Below, one piece after another: positions 25,573 through 33,715 of a stretch of DNA of 42,829 bases (the stretch's first letter is position 1; every line of letters starts with the position of its first letter). The DNA lies in NCBI GenBank assembly GCA_946886425.1, contig CAMPIP010000002.1, positions 1-42,829 of the forward strand, in the 5' to 3' direction. The position numbers and the translations under genes were made by a program. Below the pieces are notes generated by a model that was not told the DNA's origin, did no database searches, and saw nothing but the letters and a program-made list of their open reading frames with translations. The stretch comes from an uncultured Actinomycetes bacterium. GTDB lineage: Bacteria > Actinomycetota > Thermoleophilia > Solirubrobacterales > 70-9.

Positions 25573-26511
25573 GTGCTCGACTCCGAGCAGTGGTCGGAGG
25601 GCTCGAAGCTGGAGGCCTTCGAGCAGCGCTGGGCGGAGTGGAACGGGCTGCCCAGCCTCGGCCTCTCCAGCTGGGCCGGCGGCGCCCTCGCCGCGCTCGA
25701 GTTCGCCGGCGTCAAGGGGGAGACGGTGCTCTGCCCCTCCAACACCTTCATGGCCAGCCCGCTGGCGGCGATCGGCGCCGGCGCCGAGGTCGAGTTCGTC
25801 GACTGCAACCGTGAGGACCTCTGCATGTCGTTCGCCGACTTCGAGGCGAAGGCCGAGCGGCACAAGCCGCGCGCGGCGATCCTCGTCCACATCGGCGGCC
25901 ACATCTCCTTCGACGCCGAGAAGATCGCCGCCTACTGCCGCGACAACGGCATCTTCCTGCTCGAGGACTGCGCCCACGCCCACGGCGCCGACTGGAACGG
26001 CAATCGCCCGGGCGGCTTCGGCGACGCGGGGGTCTACTCGCTCTACGCGACCAAGACCGTCTCCACCGGGGAGGGCGGCGTGCTCGTCTCCGGCGATCCC
26101 GAGCTGATCGAGTTCGCCCGCAAGTTCCGCAATTACGGCAAGTTCGAGCACGAGGTCGACGGCCTCAACTTCCGGATGAGCGAGTTCACCGCCGCCCTGG
26201 CCCTGGTCCAGGCGGAACGGATGGAGGAGATCGTCGCCTGGAAGAACGAGCACGCGCGCCAGCACCTCGACCCCGTCCACCCGGCGCGGCTGCAGCTGCC
26301 GGAGGGGATGACCTCCGGCTACTACAAGTACATCGTCTTCGAAGAGCTCGAGAAGAGCACCGGCAAGGTCTACGACCAGCCCTGCCACCGGATCATGGGC
26401 CGCTCCGACGAGCTGCCGAACACCGACTGGGTGGCCGAGAACCACTGGTGCGTGCCGCTCTACTACCGACCCGAGAGCCGCGCCGCGGCCCTCAATGAAG
26501 AGGAGGCGTGA
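25573..26511 (+). CDS. DegT/DnrJ/EryC1-type PLP aminotransferase (start uncertain)
   Basis: A sugar aminotransferase-like protein, 312 aa from the first available start (GTG 25573). PLP features are PSNTFMASPLAAIGAGAEV, LLEDCAHAHGA (Asp132 for the pyridine nitrogen) and YSLYATKTVSTGEGG with Schiff-base Lys161. KFRNYGKFEHEVDGLNFRM is the typical substrate loop. The family transaminates nucleotide-linked keto sugars. The frame is open back to 25420 and reads coding-like (DATKFAIGFDHRDRTRLFEL) without ATG, GTG or TTG, so the true N-terminus is probably about 30 residues longer with a non-standard start or a base error. It overlaps the next gene by one base, pairing it with the epimerase-glycosyltransferase. 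Confidence 0.87.
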   Translation: MLDSEQWSEGSKLEAFEQRWAEWNGLPSLGLSSWAGGALAALEFAGVKGETVLCPSNTFMASPLAAIGAGAEVEFVDCNREDLCMSFADFEAKAERHKPRAAILVHIGGHISFDAEKIAAYCRDNGIFLLEDCAHAHGADWNGNRPGGFGDAGVYSLYATKTVSTGEGGVLVSGDPELIEFARKFRNYGKFEHEVDGLNFRMSEFTAALALVQAERMEEIVAWKNEHARQHLDPVHPARLQLPEGMTSGYYKYIVFEELEKSTGKVYDQPCHRIMGRSDELPNTDWVAENHWCVPLYYRPESRAAALNEEEA

Positions 26512-28841
26512 TGAGGGTCCTGGTCACCGGAGGCGGGGGCTTCATCGGCTCCCACGTCGTCGACAAGCTGATCGCCAAAGGGGTCACTCCGCGCATCTTC
26601 GACCTCAGCGCCTCGCCGTACCACTCGCCGCTGGAAGTCGAGACCTTCACCGGCAGCATCACCGACCCGGCCAACCTCGACCTGGCGATGCGCGACTGCG
26701 ACGCGGTCATCCACCTCGCCGCCGTCGCCGACGTCGGCCACGTCCACGCCGACCCGGTGCTGGCCGAGGAGGTCAACACCCGCGGCACCCTGCACGTCCT
26801 CGAGGCCGCCTGCCGGGCCAAGGTCGGCCGCGTCGTCTACGGCTCGACCACCTGGGTCTACAGCGACTGCCCCGAGCAGGAGGTCGACGAGGAAACGGCG
26901 ATCCCGGCCCCGCGCCATCTCTACACCGCCACCAAGCTCGCCGGCGAGACCTACTGCTCCGGCTATGCCGAGCTCTACGACCTCGAGTCGACGGTCCTGC
27001 GCTTCGGGATCCCCTACGGCCCGCGCGCCCGCGCCGCCGGCGTCGTCGCCAAGTTCACCGACCTCTCCTTCGAAGGCAAGGCGCTGACGATCGCCGGCGA
27101 CGGCAGCACCACCCGCAGCTTCATCTACGTCGAGGACCTCGCCGACGGGATCGTCGCGGCGCTCAAGCCCGAGGCCGCCGGCCGCACTTACAACCTCTCC
27201 GGCGACGAGGTCGTGACGATCCTCGAAATCGCCGAGCGGGTCCAGGAAAACGTCGACACCTGCGAGATCACCCACACGCCGCCGCGCCCGGGCGACTTTC
27301 CCGGCAAGACGATCTCCAACCAGCGGGCCCTCGAGGAGCTCGGCTGGGAAGCGAAGACGAACTTCAAGGAAGGCGTCCGCAAGTACGTCGAGTGGGTGCG
27401 CGGCACGACCCGACCGCCGGACCCGATCCCGGGCACGAAGCCGTCGCTGAACGGCAACGAACACGCCGCCGGCGCCCTGCTCGCCGACGTCGCCCGCCGC
27501 GAGGAGCGCCCGCCCCGGATCCTCGTCCTCACCGCCGACATCGGCGAGGGCCACGATTTGCCGGCGCGGATGATCAAGGCGGACATAGAAGCCGCCTCGC
27601 CCGATGCCGAGGTCGAGATCGACAACGGCCTGGAGGCGATGGGGCGGATCTACTCCTCGGTCGTCCGCGGCGGCTCGCGGTTCAGCTTCCGCTGGATGCC
27701 CTGGCTGTTCGACGTCCAGTACTGGCTGATCACCAAGTTCGCCCCGACCCGCTGGCTCGCCCACCAGCTCTCCTACCTGCTCGGCGCCCGCGGCCTGCTG
27801 CGGCTGATCGCCCAGGCCGAACCGGACGTCGTCGTCTCCACCTACCCCGGCGTCACCGCCGTGCTGGGGATGCTGCGCGAGAACCGCCGGCTGCCGATCC
27901 CGGTCCACTCCGCGATCACCGACCTCGCCGGCCTGCGCTACTGGGTCCATCCGGGCATCGACCTTCACTACGTCACCCACCCGGAGTCGATCGCCGAAGT
28001 CGAGGAGCTGGCCGGTCCGGGCAGCGTCGAATGGATGCGGCCGCCGATCGCCCCTGACTTCCTGATGCCGCGGACCCGCAGCGATGCCCGCGAGGCCCTC
28101 GGTCTGCCGGCCCACGCCCGGGTCGTGCTGGTCTCCGGCGGCGGCTGGGGTGTCGGCGACCTCGAGGGCGCGGTCCGCACCGCCCTCGACGGCGACACCC
28201 TCGTCGTCTGCATCACCGGTCGCAACGAGAGCGCCCGCGAACGCCTCGAGGAGCGCTTCGGCGACAACGAGCAGGTGCGGATCCTCGGCTTCACCGAGCA
28301 GATGAGCGACTGGATGGCCGCCGCCGACGCGATGGTCCACTCGACCGCCGGCCTGACCGTTCTCGAGGCCCACATCCGCGGCTGCCCGGTCGTCTCCTAC
28401 GGCTTCTCGGCCGGCCATCTGCGGGCCAACAACGCCGCCTTCGAGCGCTTCGGCCTCGCCGAAGTCGCCCGCTCCGAGCACGAGCTGGAGTCGATGCTGC
28501 GCCACGCCACCCGCGAGCGCCGCTCGCCGGACTCCTCGTTCGCCTCGCTGCCGGCGATCTCCTCGCGGGTCCTGGCCGCCCGGCCACGGGTCCGCCAGCA
28601 GCCGGTCTGGAAGGTTCGGGCCGAGCGGACCGCGACCGCCGTCGCCGCCACCGCGGTGGCGATCTTCGCTCTCGTCGCCATCACCTTCTGGCTCAACTGG
28701 GAAACGCCCTACAAGGTGATCGCGAAGCCGATCGAGAGCCGCATCCACCTCGGCAAGGAGAAGGAAGCGCCGCCGGTGGTCCACGGGGCGAAGCCGGCCC
28801 AGGGCTCCGAAGCCGAGGCGGAAACCGCCGCCGCACCTTGA
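26511..28841 (+). CDS. Fusion: NAD-dependent sugar epimerase + MGDG-synthase-like glycosyltransferase + membrane anchor
   Basis: A 776-aa, three-part protein. Residues 1-300 are an extended SDR: nucleotide-binding GGGGFIGSH at 7-15, HLAAVADVGHVHADP, GSTTWVY, catalytic Tyr138 and Lys142 in YTATKLAGE, and RSFIYVEDLADGI. After a linker (about 300-335) comes a GT-B glycosyltransferase (about 336-640) with TADIGEGH at its start, as in MGDG synthase-like enzymes, then VLVSGGGWGVGDLEGA and STAGLTVLEAHIRGCPVVSY in the donor domain. A hydrophobic helix follows near 673-690 (TAVAATAVAIFALVAITFWL), then a polar tail. One uninterrupted frame with an AGGAGG site before ATG 26511 argues against a frameshift artefact. 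Likely makes and transfers a modified sugar onto a lipid at the membrane; donor and acceptor are unknown. Confidence 0.88.
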   Translation: MRVLVTGGGGFIGSHVVDKLIAKGVTPRIFDLSASPYHSPLEVETFTGSITDPANLDLAMRDCDAVIHLAAVADVGHVHADPVLAEEVNTRGTLHVLEAACRAKVGRVVYGSTTWVYSDCPEQEVDEETAIPAPRHLYTATKLAGETYCSGYAELYDLESTVLRFGIPYGPRARAAGVVAKFTDLSFEGKALTIAGDGSTTRSFIYVEDLADGIVAALKPEAAGRTYNLSGDEVVTILEIAERVQENVDTCEITHTPPRPGDFPGKTISNQRALEELGWEAKTNFKEGVRKYVEWVRGTTRPPDPIPGTKPSLNGNEHAAGALLADVARREERPPRILVLTADIGEGHDLPARMIKADIEAASPDAEVEIDNGLEAMGRIYSSVVRGGSRFSFRWMPWLFDVQYWLITKFAPTRWLAHQLSYLLGARGLLRLIAQAEPDVVVSTYPGVTAVLGMLRENRRLPIPVHSAITDLAGLRYWVHPGIDLHYVTHPESIAEVEELAGPGSVEWMRPPIAPDFLMPRTRSDAREALGLPAHARVVLVSGGGWGVGDLEGAVRTALDGDTLVVCITGRNESARERLEERFGDNEQVRILGFTEQMSDWMAAADAMVHSTAGLTVLEAHIRGCPVVSYGFSAGHLRANNAAFERFGLAEVARSEHELESMLRHATRERRSPDSSFASLPAISSRVLAARPRVRQQPVWKVRAERTATAVAATAVAIFALVAITFWLNWETPYKVIAKPIESRIHLGKEKEAPPVVHGAKPAQGSEAEAETAAAP

Positions 28842-29539
28842 TCCGGGGCCTGGCCGGCGCCGCGATCTCCGCCGGCGCCGTCCTCCACGCCGGCCCGGCC
28901 CTGGCACCGGTGGTGCCGCGGATCGGCGACGGGCTCGGTGTCACCCTGCGCCAGGACGGGGCGGAGGGCGTGGCGATCACGTTCGACGACGGACCGCACC
29001 CGCAGGGCACGCCCGCGATCCTCGAGATCCTCCGCGAGGCCGGTGCCGTAGCCACCTTCTTCCTCGCCGGCGAGCAGGTCGAGCGGCGCCCCGCGCTGGT
29101 CGCCGAGATCGTCGCCGCCGGCCACCGGGTCGAGCTGCACTGCTACCGCCACCGCAACCAGCTGCGCCTCACCCCGCGCGACCTGCTCGACGACGCCGAG
29201 CGGGCGAAGGCGGCGATCGAGGAGGCCGGTGGGCAGGAGGTGCGCGACTACCGGCCGCCCTACGGGATCTTCAGCGGCATCGGCCTGCGGGCGATCCGGC
29301 AACGCGGCTGGCGCCCGGTGCTCTGGTCGCGCTGGGGCAAGGACTGGCGGCGCAAGGCGACGCCGAGCTCGATCGCGGCTCGCGCGACCGCCGGCATCGG
29401 AGCCGGGGACATCCTGCTGCTACACGACGCCGACTACTACAGCGCGCCGGGCTCCTGGATCCGCACCGCTGGTGCCCTGCCGAGCATCCTCGCGACACTC
29501 GAGGAGCGGGGGCTGAGGTCGAGGCTGCTGCGTCGCTGA
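28838..29539 (+). CDS. NodB-type polysaccharide deacetylase
   Basis: A 233-aa CE4-like deacetylase. Motif 1 is ITFDDGPHP with base Asp50 and metal ligand Asp51, motif 2 is HCYRH with His101 and His105, motif 3 is RPPYG and the last is LLLHDAD. All metal and catalytic residues are present, so removal of an N-acetyl group from a sugar is expected. The N-terminal 30 residues are hydrophobic (GAAISAGAVLHAGPALAPVV) but lack a clear positive region, so export is uncertain. The TTG start overlaps the stop of the epimerase-glycosyltransferase (TTGA), which suggests that the deacetylase acts on the product of that fusion enzyme. Confidence 0.88.
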   Translation: MIRGLAGAAISAGAVLHAGPALAPVVPRIGDGLGVTLRQDGAEGVAITFDDGPHPQGTPAILEILREAGAVATFFLAGEQVERRPALVAEIVAAGHRVELHCYRHRNQLRLTPRDLLDDAERAKAAIEEAGGQEVRDYRPPYGIFSGIGLRAIRQRGWRPVLWSRWGKDWRRKATPSSIAARATAGIGAGDILLLHDADYYSAPGSWIRTAGALPSILATLEERGLRSRLLRR

Positions 29540-29643
29540 CTGGGCGGCGCCAGCGTCCACTCCTCGCAGCCGGCGAATGCTTCGTCGAGCCGCTGGGCCA
29601 TGGTGCTCCTGGGTCGGTCCTGGTCGAAGATCTGCTTGGGCAT
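29437..29643 (-). CDS. Possible small protein, antisense overlap with deacetylase 3' end
   Basis: A 68-aa reverse ORF starting MPKQIFDQDRPRSTMAQRLD, with GGAG five bases before the ATG. About half lies in the otherwise empty gap 29540-29758, and the rest runs antisense to the deacetylase. The first 30 codons look plausible (EAFAGCEEWTLAPP), the rest is low complexity. It may be a remnant. The remainder of the gap (29644-29758) shows nothing I can name. Confidence 0.28.
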   Translation of the reverse strand: MPKQIFDQDRPRSTMAQRLDEAFAGCEEWTLAPPSQRRSSLDLSPRSSSVARMLGRAPAVRIQEPGAL

Positions 29644-29758
29644 GCGCTCTCCGTCCTGTCGGGGTCCCGAATCGGGGGGTCGGTGAAGATTCCCCGCTCG
29701 GTCGGACGAAAAAGCTGCACTTTGCGAGTTTTGGGAACGCGTGTTCGATCAGGCGGTG

Positions 29759-30601
29759 CTACGCGGCGAACGTGGCGATCTCCTCGGCGACGCGGCCGGG
29801 CTGGTCGAGCGGCACGAAGGTCGCCGCGTCGGGGATCTGCACCAGCCGGGCGTTGCCGGCTTCGGCGGCGAGCCGCTCCCCGTATTTGAGCGGGAAGACT
29901 CGGTCCTTCGGGGCCCAGGTGAGCAGGATCGGGAGCCGCGAGTCGCGCAGCTTCGCGGCGGCCTCGAGGGTGTAGCGCTTGCTCATGCCGGCGACCAGCT
30001 TCGAGGCGTCCCGGCGCACCGCCGCGTCGCTGAGGCTGGGCCGCATCCAGGACTCGATCAGCTCGGGCGGAAAGGGAGTGCGGGCGAAGGGCTTGAAGGC
30101 GAGCCGGGCGAGCGGGCCGATCCGGAACGGCGCCGCCAGGGCCGCCATCCCGCCCGGGATCTTGGCCAGTGGCACCATCGCCTTGAAGGGTCCCGGGGGG
30201 AAGTTCTCGTGGGTGTCGCAGTTGGTGAGGACCAGTCGGCCGATTCGCTCCGGGTGGCGGGTGACGAGGATTTGGGACATCGCGCCGCCGGAGTCGTTGC
30301 CGACGATCGTCACGTCCTCGAGGTCGAGCGCCTCGAGGAAGGAGGCGATCAGCGCCGCGATCCCGTAGGGAGAGAGGTCGGCGTCGGGCTTCATCGCGAC
30401 CTGCTGCGCGCCCATCGGCCAGTCGGGGGCGAGGCAGCGGAAGCGATCGGACAGTTCGTCGACGACGCCGTCCCAGAGGCGGCCGTCGACCAGGAAGCCG
30501 TGCACGAAGACGACCGGCTTGCCCTCGCCGGCCTCGCGGTAGCGGATCCGCCCCGCGGGCAGGTCGATCTCTTTACGCTGCGTGCCGTGAGTCGTCGCCA
30601 T
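29759..30601 (-). CDS. Alpha/beta-fold hydrolase, Asp-nucleophile type
   Basis: A 280-aa alpha/beta hydrolase. The oxyanion segment is [11 protein letters not shown] and the nucleophile elbow is [12 protein letters not shown], which places Asp103 at the nucleophile position as in haloalkane dehalogenases and epoxide hydrolases. The catalytic acid is likely in [11 protein letters not shown]. Where the catalytic His is expected the sequence is [13 protein letters not shown], with no His, so classical hydrolysis is doubtful. I chose ATG 30601 because a strong AGGAGG stands nine bases upstream; the frame opening at 30685 would cover the regulator's promoter. It is divergent from a TetR regulator, the likely controller. 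Confidence 0.87.
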   Translation of the reverse strand: MATTHGTQRKEIDLPAGRIRYREAGEGKPVVFVHGFLVDGRLWDGVVDELSDRFRCLAPDWPMGAQQVAMKPDADLSPYGIAALIASFLEALDLEDVTIVGNDSGGAMSQILVTRHPERIGRLVLTNCDTHENFPPGPFKAMVPLAKIPGGMAALAAPFRIGPLARLAFKPFARTPFPPELIESWMRPSLSDAAVRRDASKLVAGMSKRYTLEAAAKLRDSRLPILLTWAPKDRVFPLKYGERLAAEAGNARLVQIPDAATFVPLDQPGRVAEEIATFAA

Positions 30602-30652
30602 CGCCCAAGCCTCCTGTGGTTTCCGCGCCCATGAAGGGGACGCTGGATCTGT

Positions 30653-30681
30653 TTGTCTGTTTGATATTCCGGTCCTAACAT
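30653..30681 (+). promoter_or_regulatory. Promoter of the TetR gene
   Basis: TTGTCT (30653-30658), 17 bases, TAACAT (30676-30681), nine bases before the ATG. The -10 overlaps the palindrome at 30678-30698. Confidence 0.5.
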
Positions 30682-30698
30682 ACATACAGCATGAATGT
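30678..30698. promoter_or_regulatory. Palindromic TetR operator over the start codon
   Basis: ACATACATAC and GCATGAATGT around a central A match as an inverted repeat at 8 of 10 pairs (ACATnCATnC). It covers the -10 and the ATG of the TetR gene, which fits autorepression and joint control of the divergent hydrolase. Confidence 0.6.
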
Positions 30699-31335
30699 AA
30701 GTCCAGAGCCCGACCCCGCCGACGCGCCCGAGGCGACCGCGCGCCGTACCCAGGCCGAGCGGACCGAGGCCACCCGTGCCGCCCTGATCGCCGCCGCCCG
30801 GCGGCTGTTCACCGAGCGCGGCTACGACGGCGTCGCCGCCGAGGAGATCGTCCGAGCCGCCGGGGTCACCCGCGGCGCCCTGTATCACCACTTCGGCGGC
30901 AAGGCCCAACTGCTCGAGGCGGCCTACGAACAGCTCGAGGCGGAATCGACCGAGCGGGTCGCCCGGATCGTTCTCGGCAGCGAGCTGGAGAGTCCCCTGG
31001 GGGCGATGCGGGCGGGGATCGAGGCCTTCCTCGACGAGTGCGCCGAGCCGGAACTGCGGCGGATCGCCCTGCACGACGCGCCGGCGGTGCTGGGCTGGGA
31101 GCGCTGGCGCGAGATCGGCGCCGCCAACGGCCTCGGCCTGATCGAAGCCAGCCTCAACGCCGCGATCGAAGCGGGGGAGATTCGTTCGGTGCCGGTCAAG
31201 CCGACCGCCCACCTGCTGCTCGGCGCCCTCGACGAGGCGGCGATGCTGGTCGCCCGCTCAGACGACCCCGCCAGCCGGGCCGAGGTGACCTCGGTGCTGC
31301 TGATCCTGCTCGACAACCTCGCCGTCCCCGCCTGA
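30691..31335 (+). CDS. TetR-family transcriptional regulator
   Basis: A 214-aa repressor. The N-terminal HTH domain is typical: [20 protein letters not shown], then [20 protein letters not shown], then [11 protein letters not shown]. The C-terminal ligand-binding half (about 80-214) is helical and has [11 protein letters not shown] near the end; the effector is unknown. It starts at ATG 30691 inside its own predicted operator. The partner gene is the divergent alpha/beta hydrolase, a common pair in which the enzyme acts on the inducer or a related compound. The operator does not resemble the TTGACTG palindrome before etfB, so that site probably belongs to another TetR protein. Confidence 0.9.
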   Translation: MNVSPEPDPADAPEATARRTQAERTEATRAALIAAARRLFTERGYDGVAAEEIVRAAGVTRGALYHHFGGKAQLLEAAYEQLEAESTERVARIVLGSELESPLGAMRAGIEAFLDECAEPELRRIALHDAPAVLGWERWREIGAANGLGLIEASLNAAIEAGEIRSVPVKPTAHLLLGALDEAAMLVARSDDPASRAEVTSVLLILLDNLAVPA

Positions 31336-31372
31336 CCCGAGAGGCCGCGTGGGCAGCACTTGCCAAGTTCTC

Positions 31373-31378
31373 TAGACT
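31373..31378 (+). promoter_or_regulatory. -10 element of rpmE
   Basis: TAGACT lies seven bases before the rpmE ATG, in the short gap after the TetR gene. The intervening GGAGAAG could serve as a minimal ribosome site. Confidence 0.5.
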
Positions 31379-31385
31379 GGAGAAG

Positions 31386-31598
31386 ATGAAGGCAGGAATT
31401 CACCCCGAGTACACGCTTGCCAACGTGCACTGCTCGTGCGGCAACCAGTTCTACACGCGGTCGACGAAAGCCGACCTGCATGTGGAGCTTTGCTCCGAGT
31501 GTCATCCGTTCTACACGGGCAAGCAAAAGCTGGTCGACACCGGTGGCCGCGTCGAGCGCTTCCAGCGCCGCGCCGCCAAGCACCGGGCCGGGAAGTAG
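31386..31598 (+). CDS. rpmE: 50S ribosomal protein L31, zinc type
   Basis: A 70-aa L31 of the C+ (zinc-binding) kind. It starts [20 protein letters not shown] and has Cys16, Cys18, Cys36 and Cys39 (in [19 protein letters not shown]) to hold zinc. A basic tail ends HRAGK. Its frame is open upstream within the TetR gene, but the ATG at 31386 fits the conserved N-terminus. It begins the run rpmE - yqhQ-like - prfA - prmC - sua5, a common bacterial arrangement. Zinc-type L31 is often replaced by a Cys-less copy under zinc starvation; none is in this window. Confidence 0.96.
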   Translation: MKAGIHPEYTLANVHCSCGNQFYTRSTKADLHVELCSECHPFYTGKQKLVDTGGRVERFQRRAAKHRAGK

Positions 31599-31636
31599 CC
31601 GGTGAGCCCGCCGGCGGGCTCGGCACAGGCATCCTC

Positions 31637-31662
31637 GATCCCCTCCCGCAACGGAGGGGATC
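31637..31662 (+). other. Perfect 10-bp hairpin between rpmE and the DUF1385 gene
   Basis: GATCCCCTCC, loop CGCAAC, GGAGGGGATC. The right arm contains the only GGAGG before the DUF1385 ATG at 31671, so it could mask the ribosome site. It could also terminate part of the rpmE transcripts, though no T-run follows. Confidence 0.5.
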
Positions 31663-31670
31663 CGCTGCGC

Positions 31671-32618
31671 ATGCCCGACGGCGCCCTGGTCGCCAAGCGC
31701 GACGCCCCGGTTGGCGGCCAAGCGGTCCTCGAGGGGGTGATGATGCGCGGCGTCGCCAACTGGGCCGTCGCCGTCCGCAACCCCGAGGGCGCGATCGAGA
31801 TCGAGGCGGAGTCGCTGAAGCCGTGGGCCCAGCGGCACCGGCTCTGGCGGGTGCCGGTGATCCGCGGCGTCGTCGCCCTCGGCGAGTCGCTGAAGATCGG
31901 CTTCAGGGCGCTGGCGATCTCGGCCAACGCGCAGATGGAGGAAGACGAGGAGAAGGGCGAGAAGGAAGAGATCGGCGGCTGGCTCTGGGGTCTGACGATC
32001 GCCTTTTCGCTGGCGCTCTCGATCGGCCTCTTCTTCGTCATCCCGGTCGGTGTCACCAGCCTCTTCAAGGACCAGCTCGGCTCGGCCTTCCTGTTCTGGC
32101 TGGTCGAGGGGATCCTTCGCACCGGCATCTTCATCGGCTACATCTGGGCGATCAGCCTGATGCCCGACATGCGCCGGGTCTTCGAGTACCACGGCGCCGA
32201 GCACAAGACGATCTCCTGTTACGAGGCCGAAGACGAGTTGAGCCCGGCGCGGGCGAAGCTCTACTCGCGGCTGCACCCCCGTTGCGGAACCAGCTTCCTG
32301 CTGATCGTGATGGTGCTGGCGATCTTCGTCTTCGCCCCGATCGGGCTGCCGGAGTGGTACTGGCTGCTGGCCTCGCGGATCCTCGGCATTCCGCTGATCG
32401 CCGGCCTCTCCTACGAGGTGATCAAGTGGGCCGGCAAAAACCGCCGCAAGGCCTGGGTGCGGGCAATCATGTGGCCCGGCCTGATGTTGCAGAACCTGAC
32501 CACCCGCGAGCCCGACGAAGAGCAGCTCGCGGTCGCGATCGCCTCGCTGGAGGCCGTCCTCGCCCGGGAGAATCCCGAGGAGGCGGCGGCTCAACAGCAC
32601 ATCGAGATCGTCGCCTAG
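31671..32618 (+). CDS. DUF1385 (YqhQ-like) membrane protein
   Basis: A 315-aa membrane protein of the DUF1385 family. The conserved start is VGGQAVLEGVMMRG at about 14-27, followed by helices near 108-130 (IAFSLALSIGLFFVIPVGV), 143-165, 215-240 (FLLIVMVLAIFVFAPIGL) and 245-262. The central EYHGAEHKTISCYE and SRLHPRCGTSF carry His, Glu and Cys residues that suggest a metal site, and the family is described as a predicted metal-dependent enzyme of unknown reaction. A GTG at 31602 would add 23 low-complexity residues that contain the hairpin; I prefer ATG 31671. Its place beside rpmE and prfA is widely conserved. Confidence 0.88.
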   Translation: MPDGALVAKRDAPVGGQAVLEGVMMRGVANWAVAVRNPEGAIEIEAESLKPWAQRHRLWRVPVIRGVVALGESLKIGFRALAISANAQMEEDEEKGEKEEIGGWLWGLTIAFSLALSIGLFFVIPVGVTSLFKDQLGSAFLFWLVEGILRTGIFIGYIWAISLMPDMRRVFEYHGAEHKTISCYEAEDELSPARAKLYSRLHPRCGTSFLLIVMVLAIFVFAPIGLPEWYWLLASRILGIPLIAGLSYEVIKWAGKNRRKAWVRAIMWPGLMLQNLTTREPDEEQLAVAIASLEAVLARENPEEAAAQQHIEIVA

Positions 32619-32637
32619 CGGCGGCCTCGCTCCCCTC

Positions 32638-32643
32638 TAGGGT
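32638..32643 (+). promoter_or_regulatory. -10 element of prfA
   Basis: TAGGGT lies seven bases before the prfA GTG start, in the 32-base gap after the DUF1385 gene. No ribosome site is visible, so a leaderless transcript is possible. Confidence 0.45.
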
Positions 32644-32650
32644 TGTCGTT

Positions 32651-33715
32651 GTGATCGAGCAACTGGTCGAGCAGATCGAGGCGCGCTTCGGCGAGCTGGA
32701 GGCGCAGATGTCGGACCCCGGGGTGATCGGCGACCGCGAGCGCTACGCCGAGGTAGGCCGCGAATACCGCGAGCTGGGGCCGGCCCGCGAGCTGGCGACC
32801 GAGTGGCGCACCGTCAAGGACGACCTCGAGGGCGCCCGTGAGCTGCTCGCCGAGGACGAGGACGAGGAGCTGCGCAAGGTCGTCGAGGAGGCACCGGCGC
32901 GGCTGGAGGCGCTCGAAGAGGAGATCCGCCTGGCGATGGTCGAGCGCGATCCAAACGACGCCAAGAACGTGATCGTCGAGGTGCGGGCGGGCACCGGCGG
33001 CGACGAGGCGGCCCTGTTCGCCGGCGACCTCTACAAGATGCTGGTCCGTTACGCCGAAGAGCGCGGCTTCTCGACCGAGGTGCTCTCGCAGTCCTCCTCG
33101 GAGGCCGGCGGCTTCAAGGAGGTGACCTTCGCGGTGAAGGGCGAGGGCGCCTACTCGGTCTTCAAGTTCGAGGGCGGGACCCACCGGGTCCAGCGCGTCC
33201 CCGAGACCGAGTCGCAGGGCCGGATCCACACCTCTACGGCGACGATCGCGGTCCTCCCCGAGGTCGAGGAGGTCGAGGTCGAGGTCGACCAGAACGACCT
33301 CCAGATCGACGTCTACCGCTCCTCCGGTCCCGGCGGCCAGTCCGTCAACACGACCGACTCGGCGGTGCGGATCACCCACAAACCGACCGGGATCGTCGTC
33401 TCGATGCAGGACGAGAAGTCGCAGCTGCAGAACAAGGACCGGGCGATGCGGGTGCTGCGGGCGCGGCTCTACGAGCGCGAGCTGGCCGAGCAGCAGGCGA
33501 AGATCGCCTCCGAGCGCAAGGCCCAGGTCGGCAGCGGCGAGCGCTCCGAGAAGGTCCGCACCTACAACTTCCCCCAGGGCCGGGTCACCGACCACCGGAT
33601 CAAGCTGACCTCCCACAACCTCGACGGGGTGCTGGCCGGAGACCTTTCCGAGTTCACGGATGCTCTCGCGGCCGAGGAGAAGCGCCAGCGCCTGGAGACC
33701 GCCACCGTCGGGTGA
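32651..33715 (+). CDS. prfA: Peptide chain release factor 1
   Basis: A 354-aa class I release factor for UAA and UAG. The stop-codon recognition tripeptide is PET at 184-186 in RVPETESQGRIHTS, a P-x-T form as in RF1 rather than the SPF of RF2. The catalytic GGQ is at 228-230 in SSGPGGQSVNTT and is the target of the methyltransferase encoded next. The N-terminal coiled domain runs to about residue 105. GTG at 32651 is chosen because it gives the normal N-terminus; the frame is open far upstream as a shadow of the DUF1385 gene. prmC overlaps its end by four bases. Confidence 0.96.
   Translation: MIEQLVEQIEARFGELEAQMSDPGVIGDRERYAEVGREYRELGPARELATEWRTVKDDLEGARELLAEDEDEELRKVVEEAPARLEALEEEIRLAMVERDPNDAKNVIVEVRAGTGGDEAALFAGDLYKMLVRYAEERGFSTEVLSQSSSEAGGFKEVTFAVKGEGAYSVFKFEGGTHRVQRVPETESQGRIHTSTATIAVLPEVEEVEVEVDQNDLQIDVYRSSGPGGQSVNTTDSAVRITHKPTGIVVSMQDEKSQLQNKDRAMRVLRARLYERELAEQQAKIASERKAQVGSGERSEKVRTYNFPQGRVTDHRIKLTSHNLDGVLAGDLSEFTDALAAEEKRQRLETATVG

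Noticed and set aside
26463..28907. Long reverse open frame (about 814 codons) opposite the epimerase-glycosyltransferase gene
   Set aside because: Shadow frame, rich in Gly, Arg, Asp and Val, with no recognisable domain; the forward strand carries complete catalytic motifs.
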